Position numbers and translations under genes: made by a program. From Candidatus Glassbacteria bacterium RIFCSPLOWO2_12_FULL_58_11 (GTDB lineage: Bacteria; Gemmatimonadota; Glassbacteria; GWA2-58-10): a DNA stretch of 10,137 nucleotides. The stretch covers positions 4,790 to 14,926 of the forward strand of contig MFIX01000213.1 of the NCBI GenBank assembly GCA_001780825.1. The letters are read 5' to 3'. Of the stretch, positions 1 through 5,412 are shown in pieces. Position 1 is the first letter of the stretch, and every line of letters begins with the position of its first letter. A model generated the notes under the pieces. The model worked only from the letters and a program-made list of their open reading frames with translations. It ran no database searches and had not been told where the DNA came from.

Positions 1-68
1 GAGGACAAGTGATCGAGGCTGAAAGGACCGAAAATCTGCGCGGAGCGCGGCCGTGGAGCAAACGGTAA
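1..68 (+). CDS. possible 3' end of a gene cut by the window edge
   Basis: The third forward frame is open from the first base to a TAA at 66-68 and reads as a charged C-terminal tail ending ...NLRGARPWSKR. The other two forward frames close within about 30 bases. Only about 21 residues are visible and no family can be recognised. It could be a real C-terminus or chance in GC-rich sequence. Two reverse-strand frames are also open to the edge over the same bases, so the assignment is weak. Confidence 0.22.
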   Translation, partial: GQVIEAERTENLRGARPWSKR

Positions 69-181
69 GATTTCGCCGCTCTGCGCTCAAAATATCCTTC
101 AGGGACCGTTTTTCCCCCCTGAAAGCACTAACCTTTTAAATTGCACGATTTTACTTTCTTTTTATCAGGAGAATTATTATA

Positions 182-337
182 TTGCCAGCCGTCAAGTTAT
201 TTATGCAAGAAATTTATATTTTAGGACAATCCGTAACCATTAATATTACAAGCAGTTGCAGCAAGGGACGTGAATCCGTGTTTCCCTGTAGCACAAATTT
301 CCACGTTTATATCAACCTGCAGGACCTTTTCACCTAG
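182..337 (+). CDS. candidate 51-aa small protein, TTG start, unrecognised
   Basis: An open frame starts at TTG 182 and ends at TAG 335-337. It begins MPAVKLFMQEIYILGQ and contains two Cys residues near its middle (SSC and FPC). An AGGAG at 167-171 lies 10 bases upstream of the TTG, a slightly long spacing. An in-frame ATG at 203-205 would give 44 residues but lacks a visible ribosome binding site. The residue mix looks protein-like, with no low-complexity tract. However, the region is AT-rich, there is no signal peptide or known domain, and an open stretch of about 65 codons can occur by chance. It may be a genuine small gene, a remnant of a larger one, or nothing. Confidence 0.2.
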   Translation: MPAVKLFMQEIYILGQSVTINITSSCSKGRESVFPCSTNFHVYINLQDLFT

Positions 338-556
338 TCCTCCAAGCTTTTACTACCTCCGATCAGAGCTTTTTCTCAGACTATCGCAGATAAATGTGCA
401 TGTCCGCCTTGAAGCCGGGCTTTAATTGTTTGGACTTTCCTCCGCGGGAGGAGAATCTTCGCCGAACGGCGCAGGTTGCATCTCATTATTAAAGGAGGGA
501 GAAGTAGAAAACACCCTGTGTCTTATTTTTTACGGTCTAGAGTTAGTTTTTTGCCG

Positions 557-600
557 CCGGCACCATGCCGGTTCGAGTCAACCATGATCCATCGCGGATC
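557..600 (+). promoter_or_regulatory. two small hairpins in the leader just before the lipoprotein RBS
   Basis: Two perfect hairpins of identical geometry (5-bp stem, 5-base loop) sit in a row: CCGGC/GCCGG (557-561 with 567-571) and GATCC/GGATC (586-590 with 596-600). The second ends immediately before the AGAGAGG ribosome binding site at 601-607. They could modulate translation initiation or mRNA stability. Stems this short also arise by chance, and no known regulatory RNA family was recognised. Confidence 0.25.
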
Positions 601-617
601 AGAGAGGAACAAAACGG

Positions 618-1241
618 ATGAGTACCAGAAAAAATTACCTGTACGCCACGACAGTGGCCGCTTTAAGCCTGATGCTGCTGTTCTCCGGCTGCTCCAAGCC
701 GCCCACCGAGGAAGTCGCCGCTCTGCAGGGCGACCTGGAGGCCTGCAAGGCCCAGGGTGCGGAAGTTTTCGCTGAGGCGGAATATGGCCAGGCCATGCAG
801 AAGATGTCCACCCTCCAGGGCTATATGGATAGCAAACAGAACAGAATGGCCAAAGCCCTGGCCGATTCAATGATGGCCGAGATGGAAGCGCTGAAAAGCG
901 CTACCGCTACCAATGCCAAGGATATGTCAACACAGGCTGTCACGATGATCAACGAGGAACTGGCCAAGCTTAAAGGCATGATGACCCCCGAGGCGGCCAA
1001 GATGCTCGGCGCCGAGGAAGCCGGCAAATGCGAGCAGCAGGTCATGGAGATGGACAGCAAGGCCGCAGCGCTCAAGGCCGACCTGGACAACTCCGCATTC
1101 CTCGACGCTTTCAACAATGCCAAGCCCCTGATGAACGATATTGCCATGGCCTCCCAGGACATGAACCAGAAAATGGAGCAGGCCAAAGCAATGGCAGCCG
1201 AAAAAATGGCTAAAGCCAAGAAACCGGCCAAAAAGAAGTAA
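618..1241 (+). CDS. methionine-rich outer-membrane-type lipoprotein, DUF4398-like
   Basis: A 207-aa exported lipoprotein of unknown function. Residues 1-24 form a lipoprotein signal peptide (basic MSTRKN, hydrophobic core, lipobox LFSGC), so Cys25 should be lipidated after signal peptidase II cleavage. Residue 26 is Ser, not the Asp that causes inner-membrane retention in enterobacteria. The mature part is almost wholly helical by composition, rich in Ala, Glu, Lys and Met, and ends in a Lys-rich tail (KAKKPAKKK). About 22 of 207 residues are Met. Cys43 and Cys138 could form a disulfide. The segment around residues 43-60 (Cys, Gly-Ala, Ala-Glu, Tyr) resembles the start of DUF4398-type helical periplasmic lipoproteins, but this is a similarity of style, not a proven match. 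ATG 618 is preceded by AGAGAGG at 601-607. The gene is monocistronic, faces the tail operon convergently and ends at its own terminator. It probably belongs to the host, not the phage-like cluster. Confidence 0.85.
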   Translation: MSTRKNYLYATTVAALSLMLLFSGCSKPPTEEVAALQGDLEACKAQGAEVFAEAEYGQAMQKMSTLQGYMDSKQNRMAKALADSMMAEMEALKSATATNAKDMSTQAVTMINEELAKLKGMMTPEAAKMLGAEEAGKCEQQVMEMDSKAAALKADLDNSAFLDAFNNAKPLMNDIAMASQDMNQKMEQAKAMAAEKMAKAKKPAKKK

Positions 1242-1307
1242 CAGGTGCGCCTCTTTGACGGCAATCCTGGTCCGGCGTGAGCCCGACCCTGGCCGAAGCT
1301 GAAATGC

Positions 1308-1347
1308 GAAAGCGCCCGGAGTAAATACCCCGGGCGCTTTCTTTTTT
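1308..1347 (+). terminator. strong intrinsic terminator after the lipoprotein gene
   Basis: A perfect 12-bp stem (GAAAGCGCCCGG at 1308-1319 with its complement at 1330-1341), a 10-base loop and a run of six T at 1342-1347. It lies 67 bases after the lipoprotein stop codon. Read from the other strand the stem is followed only by GCATTTC, so it would be a weak terminator for the converging operon that ends at 1407. Confidence 0.92.
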
Positions 1348-1406
1348 CCGGCGCCGCCATAACCGGCGGGGTATCTTGCCGTTCCTCCTAAGCGCCCGCC
1401 CCGGCC

Positions 1407-1763
1407 TCATTTGATCTGGAACTGCCCGTTCCTGAACAGGTACATCAGGCGCGGGTATTCGGTGGGAATCGTGTCCTGCTCCGTGGTCCAGCGCAGTTCG
1501 GTCCTGGATGTATCGCAGCCGGTGATCTGATACCCCGGGGCCTCGAATAAGACTCCCAGAGAATCCCTGAGCAAGGCAGTTCCAAGATATTTGACCTTGC
1601 GCGGATTGTCCTCCGGCATTACATCGGGCATACCCTTGAACACAGCCAGGACCAGGAAGCTGTCACGGTGCGCCTCCACGCAGCGCAGGATAAAGAGCGT
1701 GTCGGCCTGGGCCATCGCCCGGCCGGCCAGGAAAAGCATAAGACACAGGATCAATCTCTTCAT
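1407..1763 (-). CDS. small exported protein of unknown function (118 aa)
   Basis: A 118-aa protein with a classical Sec signal peptide: MKR, a hydrophobic core (LILCLMLFLAG), and a c-region whose AMA|QAD suggests cleavage after Ala18. The mature protein is about 100 residues with two Cys (28 and 83) that could form a disulfide in the periplasm. It has an alternating hydrophobic pattern suggesting beta structure and ends in FRNGQFQIK. No family was recognised. It starts 12 bases after the stop of the 647-aa beta-helix gene, with GGAG and TGGAG in the gap acting as ribosome binding site, so it is very likely translated as its partner. It is the last gene of the reverse-strand cluster. Possible roles are a periplasmic partner or chaperone of the upstream protein, or an independent host gene. 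The neighbourhood gives no further clue. Confidence 0.78.
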   Translation of the reverse strand: MKRLILCLMLFLAGRAMAQADTLFILRCVEAHRDSFLVLAVFKGMPDVMPEDNPRKVKYLGTALLRDSLGVLFEAPGYQITGCDTSRTELRWTTEQDTIPTEYPRLMYLFRNGQFQIK

Positions 1764-1775
1764 AACTCCACTCCG

Positions 1776-3719
1776 TTAAATTGCATCGTTGTTGTTTACA
1801 TTAACTGAGGCTGTCCCGCTGATAAGGGTGGTTACAAGGATTGAAGTATTGTTCGTGGCCACGGTATAGTTTGAGCTGCTGCCGCCGAATTTAATGCAGG
1901 TGGTTACCTGATTGAACGTACAGCCATCCACCAGCATCCGGGCGTTGGTAATGGCCGAGGTATCGATGCCGTAAGTCCCGTACCAGAAATGGCAACTGCT
2001 GACCTCTGAATAACTTGAATTGCCAACGACCCAGCCGTAATTAAAAGTGCAATCGGTAATCTGTGTCTGCTGAAATCCATATAAATAGGTATTCGTATCC
2101 GAGGCCTTCCAATCAAAACGCGCTCCTGAAGCCAGCATGTAACAGGCGATAAAACAGGTATTCCCCGGAAAATAAAAACGTCCTCCGCTTATACTTAACA
2201 GGCCATAGTTGCGGCTCTCGAACCGATTTAAGATCGTGAGATCACAATCCACCATCCTGAACCAGGCGCCAACTCCACTTCCATTATTGCTTTTGCACTG
2301 ATTGAGTCCGTTAACCGTTCCGGAACAGCTAAGCCACGTGACATCATAAACCGGTCCGTCAAAGGAAAAGGAGGCGGAATCCATTTCACAGTTGCGGAAA
2401 TACCAGGTTGAATCAGCGCCTCCCGTGCAGGCCGTCCAGAATGAGCTGCCCCGGAACCGGCAATTATTAAACCTCATCTGGCCGGCACTGACTTTGAGCT
2501 GGCAATAATCCGAAGCATTACTTACGGGGGCCTTGACCCGTCCGCTAAAGAGAATGTTGTTCCATTCCATACCGGCACTACAGTTGCGACCGGCGGTAAA
2601 GACGAAGCTATAAGTATTGGCGTTGGTATCGGACAGGCTGATGACCGGCCTGAGCCCTTTACTGTTGCCCCAGATCCGGACCGGCTTCGTTATCCCGCCG
2701 GTTGTCGGCAGGCTGTCGAGGTGCCCGCCACCCCTGGTCAGCCACAAGGTATCGCCTGACTTGATATAGATATCTCCGCCGGTGGATTTCAGGCGGTCGA
2801 CCGCGTACCACAGGCTGTCCTCGGAGGTGCTGTCGATTCCCGCGGTGATATTCAGGGTGATCGTTTCCTCCGGAGTGCCATCCCAGCCGATAACCTCGTC
2901 GTACCATTGGCCCTCGTACAGTACGCTGTCGGGCCGCTGGAAGGGATGGGCCGCCAAGCTGTCCGAGATCATTCCGGCCGCCGCAGCGCTGTCGACCAGG
3001 CCCTGCGCCCCGATCGAGTCCGAGATGACCCCGCAAAAAGCGAGCAGCGAATCATGGATCAGTCCGCCGATGACCAGCGAATCCGCGCCTTCGCCGCTGG
3101 CCACCTCATCCGGGGCATAGTACCACGGCTGGCCGGGTCCGCCGGATTTAAGCACCAGCCCGGCGGTGGTGTCCCGGGGCGGAAGGCTGTACTGGCCGGT
3201 GACCCGGAAGATTTTTGCGAGCAGAGTGTCATTGATTGCCGCGAAGCTGTCCGCCACCAGCGCCTTGACGGTCAAGGTGCCCTTAACTACCAGATTGCGC
3301 TCCGCCACGAGCTGCGTGCTGTCGACAATTACGCTGTCTCCTGAAATCCGGGCGTAAAAGAGTATCAGCCTGTTAAAGGCTGTCGCGGAAGAATCGGACA
3401 TTTCCCCGCGGGCCGCAGTCAATACGGCCCGAGCGCTGTCTCCGGCTATTTTCCTGGCGCTGTCCGCCGCCGCAACCAATGCCGCCCGGGCGCTGTCCCC
3501 GGCCTCGGCCCCACTGACCGCGTGCGCGCTGTCCCCGGCCAGGCCGGCGGCCTGGAGTGCGGCCCGCGCCTCGGCCGCCGCAAGGCTGTCCATCATCTGT
3601 GCCGAGCTCAGCGGCCGGCCGGAGCCGATATACTGCGCCTGCACTTTTTGGATCGGCACCGTCACCACCATGAGCACTGTCAGCGAGAACAGCAGAACCG
3701 CTTGCAGATATTTTTTCAT
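1776..3719 (-). CDS. exported fibre-like protein: Ala/Asp-Ser stalk plus Cys-rich parallel beta-helix
   Basis: A 647-aa protein at the position of a tail fibre gene but with a clear Sec signal peptide: MKKYLQ, hydrophobic residues 7-22, and IQKVQA|QY with cleavage near Ala28. Residues about 38-110 are Ala-rich with repeated GDSA/GDSAR units, likely a helical stalk. Residues about 135-170 hold short beta-repeats like those in phage fibres (LVVKGTLTVKALVADSF). Residues 205-265 carry further DSL/DSA repeats. From about residue 285 to the end the pattern (I-x-x-C-x-F turns, Asn/Ser/Thr-rich loops) is that of a right-handed parallel beta-helix (pectin-lyase-like) adhesin or spike. No catalytic triad or C-terminal sorting or anchor motif is visible. 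There are 15 Cys in the mature protein, 14 in the helix region. ATG 3719 is chosen over an in-frame TTG at 3731 because the TTG overlaps the only good ribosome binding site (GAGGG, 3725-3729). The 3' half is clearly poorer in G+C than the 5' half. Possible roles are an adhesin, a decoy receptor or a misassigned tail spike. Confidence 0.8.
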   Translation of the reverse strand: MKKYLQAVLLFSLTVLMVVTVPIQKVQAQYIGSGRPLSSAQMMDSLAAAEARAALQAAGLAGDSAHAVSGAEAGDSARAALVAAADSARKIAGDSARAVLTAARGEMSDSSATAFNRLILFYARISGDSVIVDSTQLVAERNLVVKGTLTVKALVADSFAAINDTLLAKIFRVTGQYSLPPRDTTAGLVLKSGGPGQPWYYAPDEVASGEGADSLVIGGLIHDSLLAFCGVISDSIGAQGLVDSAAAAGMISDSLAAHPFQRPDSVLYEGQWYDEVIGWDGTPEETITLNITAGIDSTSEDSLWYAVDRLKSTGGDIYIKSGDTLWLTRGGGHLDSLPTTGGITKPVRIWGNSKGLRPVISLSDTNANTYSFVFTAGRNCSAGMEWNNILFSGRVKAPVSNASDYCQLKVSAGQMRFNNCRFRGSSFWTACTGGADSTWYFRNCEMDSASFSFDGPVYDVTWLSCSGTVNGLNQCKSNNGSGVGAWFRMVDCDLTILNRFESRNYGLLSISGGRFYFPGNTCFIACYMLASGARFDWKASDTNTYLYGFQQTQITDCTFNYGWVVGNSSYSEVSSCHFWYGTYGIDTSAITNARMLVDGCTFNQVTTCIKFGGSSSNYTVATNNTSILVTTLISGTASVNVNNNDAI

Positions 3720-3845
3720 AATTGCCCTCAACTTGTGATTTTGCCTTTCGCCTGGACCCTGCAGGGGGCGGGTTTTAACCGGTGCATGGCATGGCAGAGA
3801 TCCGTGCGAAGCACGCCAATCCCACCTAGCAGGATGACACTCATT
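3720..3845 (-). other. 126-base gap between tail operon and exported genes
   Basis: This is the only sizeable break in the reverse-strand cluster. It holds the GAGGG ribosome binding site of the 647-aa gene (3725-3729) and an imperfect stem-loop at about 3781-3826: CGTGC/GCACG with a GAA loop at 3803-3815, plus outer GGTG/CACC pairing. No T-run follows in the direction of transcription, so it is not a convincing terminator, and no clear promoter was found. The break makes separate transcription of the two exported genes possible but does not prove it. Confidence 0.4.
3725..3729 (-). promoter_or_regulatory. ribosome binding site that decides the start of the 647-aa gene
   Basis: GAGGG lies five bases upstream of ATG 3719. 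The longer reading from TTG 3731 would place the start codon inside this site with no ribosome binding site of its own, and would add four residues (MRAI) ahead of the typical MKK signal-peptide start. Confidence 0.7.
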
Positions 3846-4055
3846 TCAGTTCGTAAACTGAGCCTCTTCGCGGATCTCCAGCCGGATGGCATGTTCGATC
3901 CTCACTCCGGCCGCCAGGACCATAAACTGCGTGTCCTGGTCCAGCCGCACCCCGGTCTCCCGGACGGAGAGGGCCAGGAGGTGATCAATCGCGGCGCGAG
4001 TTTCCGCGCCGCGGTAATAGTAGCCGTAAACGTGCTGCGCGACTGCAAACTGCAT
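3846..4055 (-). CDS. small tail-cluster protein of unknown function (69 aa)
   Basis: A 69-aa protein with no signal peptide or membrane segment. It has an N-terminal Tyr-rich segment (HVYGYYYRG), a central helix with paired Ala and Leu (residues 16-32), and a C-terminal part with alternating hydrophobic residues (FMVLAAGVRIEHAIRLEI) that suggests a beta-hairpin or amphipathic strand. ATG 4055 follows the upstream stop by three bases and has GGGGAG seven bases ahead, so it is translationally coupled to the 173-aa gene. Position and coupling mark it as the last gene of the cytoplasmic tail block. No family was recognised. It could be a small tail accessory or fibre-attachment protein, but that is inference from context only. 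Confidence 0.7.
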   Translation of the reverse strand: MQFAVAQHVYGYYYRGAETRAAIDHLLALSVRETGVRLDQDTQFMVLAAGVRIEHAIRLEIREEAQFTN

Positions 4056-4058
4056 TTT

Positions 4059-4580
4059 TCAGCTCCCCATGAACATGGACCAGAAAACCGCCTCCTCGGC
4101 GCAGTCCCGGCGCAGCCAGACCAGCGCCCGGATAGTCACACCGCCGCCCGGCTGGTAGTTCGGCATCGGGAAAAGCAGCTCCAGCGAATAGGGGGTCGTG
4201 GCCCCGGTGTACAGGAGCGTGCCGGCTACTTCTATCCCGAACAGCGCCTCGACCTCACCGCCCAGGCGGATGCCTTTGAGCGTCTCACCCTGGGCGAAAG
4301 TATGGCTCAGCAGCTCGGCTCCAGCGGACCGGCGCACCTGCTGGCCATTGGCGTGTGCAGCCGGCGCGGTGTCGTTTACGCCGCGGAGGCAGTCGCTGAG
4401 GGTCGTGCCGTGCGTACCCACCGTAATGTCCTCCTCTCCGAGCGTAAGATCCTCGCCGTCCGAAAAGATATCATGGGCGATTTCGATCTCCGTCCCGGAG
4501 TCATCCAGCGCCGCGGCCAGGCTAGTCATGTTCGCCGCGACCAGCTTGCCCCGCGGGCCTGTCTGCGCAATCAGTTCCAT
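4059..4580 (-). CDS. phage-tail-associated protein with RG-x-AAHA motif (173 aa)
   Basis: A 173-aa cytoplasmic protein. Residues about 32-83 contain a motif common in phage minor tail and baseplate-associated proteins: a beta-hairpin with hydrophobic alternation (DITVGTHGTT), then LRG, a loop, APAAHANGQQVR. The same element is present in the preceding 202-aa protein, where it reads RGYRGTTPAAHAAGAPVR. The C-terminal half (about residues 104-160) looks like a beta-sandwich (TLLYTGATTPYSLELLF, then VTIRALVWLRR). ATG 4580 has AAAGGGG seven bases upstream and the gene begins 12 bases after the upstream stop. It is probably a structural component of the distal tail or a fibre-attachment protein. 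The motif is remembered from tail proteins in general and not assigned to a named family. Confidence 0.75.
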   Translation of the reverse strand: MELIAQTGPRGKLVAANMTSLAAALDDSGTEIEIAHDIFSDGEDLTLGEEDITVGTHGTTLSDCLRGVNDTAPAAHANGQQVRRSAGAELLSHTFAQGETLKGIRLGGEVEALFGIEVAGTLLYTGATTPYSLELLFPMPNYQPGGGVTIRALVWLRRDCAEEAVFWSMFMGS

Positions 4581-4592
4581 GGATCAGCCCCT

Positions 4593-5201
4593 TTACTGGT
4601 GTTCTTCGATAGTGCAGGTGAAACGGTGCACCAGGTCGAGCTTATAGCTCGCCGGCGTACTTGCCGGAACTACCACCCGGCGGTGAAAAGCCGCGCTCTG
4701 GCTGTAGCCGAGACTGCCGATGGCGTGCGGAGCCTCCCAGCTTCCCGAGGGGAGTCCGCCCGAATCGGCGCAGTAGGTGACCCAGGCGGATTCATCCGCC
4801 CCGAACAGGTCGGCGCACTCGATTGTGATCGAGCTGCAATCGTAGGCCAGGCGCACCGGCGCGCCCGCCGCATGAGCCGCGGGCGTGGTGCCCCGGTAGC
4901 CGCGCTGTACGGTCAGGCCGCTGGTGCCGTGGCCCGCGGTAATCAGCATTTTTTCGCTGTCGATGACAATCACCGGGTAATCCGGATCGGCGAAGCGCGG
5001 CGCTGCCAGCGACAGACTGGTCTGTTCTTCGTCCACCGCGCCGTCCAGGACAGTCTGTTCGACCGCGGCCCAGAGCGCTTTCTGGGCCGAGCCGCCGTTG
5101 GTCCCATCCAGCAGGGCCTCGGAGTCCGGGTTGCCGTAATCTCCGCTCCGGCTGACAATCTGGGTCAGGCCGGAATCCTCATAGAGCCTTAGCACGCTCA
5201 C
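4593..5201 (-). CDS. phage-tail-associated protein with RG-GTT-AAHA motif (202 aa)
   Basis: A 202-aa cytoplasmic tail-cluster protein. Residues about 60-117 carry the tail-protein motif: an aspartate/serine turn (VIVIDSEKMLITAGHGTS), a hydrophobic strand (GLTVQRG), then YRGTTPAAHAAGAPVR. Such elements are common in minor tail and receptor-binding-associated proteins of tailed phages. The C-terminal 80 residues have alternating hydrophobic strands with paired Cys (121, 129, 144, 195) and no known domain. The start is GTG 5201, which overlaps the TGA of the upstream coiled-coil gene (GTGA) and has GGAGG (5208-5212) six bases ahead. Sharing the motif with the next gene suggests the two arose by duplication of this domain or assemble into the same structure. 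Confidence 0.77.
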   Translation of the reverse strand: MSVLRLYEDSGLTQIVSRSGDYGNPDSEALLDGTNGGSAQKALWAAVEQTVLDGAVDEEQTSLSLAAPRFADPDYPVIVIDSEKMLITAGHGTSGLTVQRGYRGTTPAAHAAGAPVRLAYDCSSITIECADLFGADESAWVTYCADSGGLPSGSWEAPHAIGSLGYSQSAAFHRRVVVPASTPASYKLDLVHRFTCTIEEHQ

Positions 5202-5401
5202 GCCTCACCTCCCGTCTCATGTTCGGACCTCAGGCGGGCAAGCTCCTCGAGGTGGCAGCCGGCCTCTTCGAGCGCCCCCCGGGTCCGGACATACTCGTTG
5301 CTTACCGACTGGAGCTCCCGGGTAAGCTCAGCATGGCGACTCTGCAGCTCGTTGAGCCGGCTCGTGAGATTTTCGATCCGGGCTTCCAGATAATTTTGCA
5401 T
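5198..5401 (-). CDS. small coiled-coil protein of the tail operon (67 aa)
   Basis: A 67-aa protein that is one continuous predicted coiled coil: Leu/Ile/Val/Ala recur at heptad positions from residue 4 to about residue 60 (YLEARIENLTSRLNELQ onward), with charged residues between and a single Cys near position 49. There is no signal peptide or membrane segment. It starts at ATG 5401 with AAGGAG six bases upstream; that site overlaps the stop codon of the 1497-aa gene. It ends in a four-base overlap with the next gene. This tight coupling to the tail-tip gene suggests an assembly chaperone, a trimerising accessory or a small structural rod. A spanin-like lysis role is not supported, since there is no membrane anchor or lipobox. 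Confidence 0.75.
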   Translation of the reverse strand: MQNYLEARIENLTSRLNELQSRHAELTRELQSVSNEYVRTRGALEEAGCHLEELARLRSEHETGGEA

Positions 5402-5412
5402 CGGAATCTCCT

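Larger units (their letters stand above)
69..617. other. intergenic region upstream of the lipoprotein gene
   Basis: About 550 bases without a convincing gene. Composition changes sharply: bases 121-180 are about 27% G+C and 181-240 about 38% by hand count, against roughly 60% in the neighbouring genes. The AT-rich block is where a promoter for the lipoprotein gene could lie (for example a TATATT at 215-220), but no good -35/-10 pair stands out. Other contents are a weak small ORF (182-337), a short perfect hairpin CCTCC-GCG-GGAGG at 439-451, a Shine-Dalgarno-like AAAGGAGG at 491-498 with no start codon at a usable distance, and two small hairpins directly before the lipoprotein ribosome binding site. 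No tRNA, known riboswitch or insertion sequence was recognised. Confidence 0.6.

Noticed and set aside
98..123. Intrinsic terminator for a gene ending at 68
   Set aside because: TTCAGGG/CCCTGAA forms a 7-bp stem, but it has a 12-base loop and no T-run follows; the T-run lies inside the loop.
491..498. AAAGGAGG as ribosome binding site of a gene starting near 476-520
   Set aside because: No start codon lies 4-12 bases downstream; the first GTG (518) is too far, and the frame running through to 775 merely shadows the lipoprotein gene.
567..600. tRNA-like T-arm (GGTTCGAGTC at 570-579)
   Set aside because: The flanking bases do not form the 5-bp T stem and no acceptor, D or anticodon arm can be found around it.
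1776..2000. Diversity-generating-retroelement variable region at the end of the fibre gene (Asn-rich C-terminus)
   Set aside because: No template repeat, no reverse transcriptase and no C-type-lectin fold are visible in the window; Asn/Ser/Thr-rich ends are ordinary in beta-helix proteins.
3522..5192. Long forward-strand open frame of 556 codons
   Set aside because: It lies opposite several well-supported reverse-strand genes with proper ribosome binding sites and overlaps, is Arg/Ala/Gly-rich, and has no recognisable domain; it is an antisense artefact of GC-rich coding sequence. The same applies to the 742-codon forward frame at 6862-9090.
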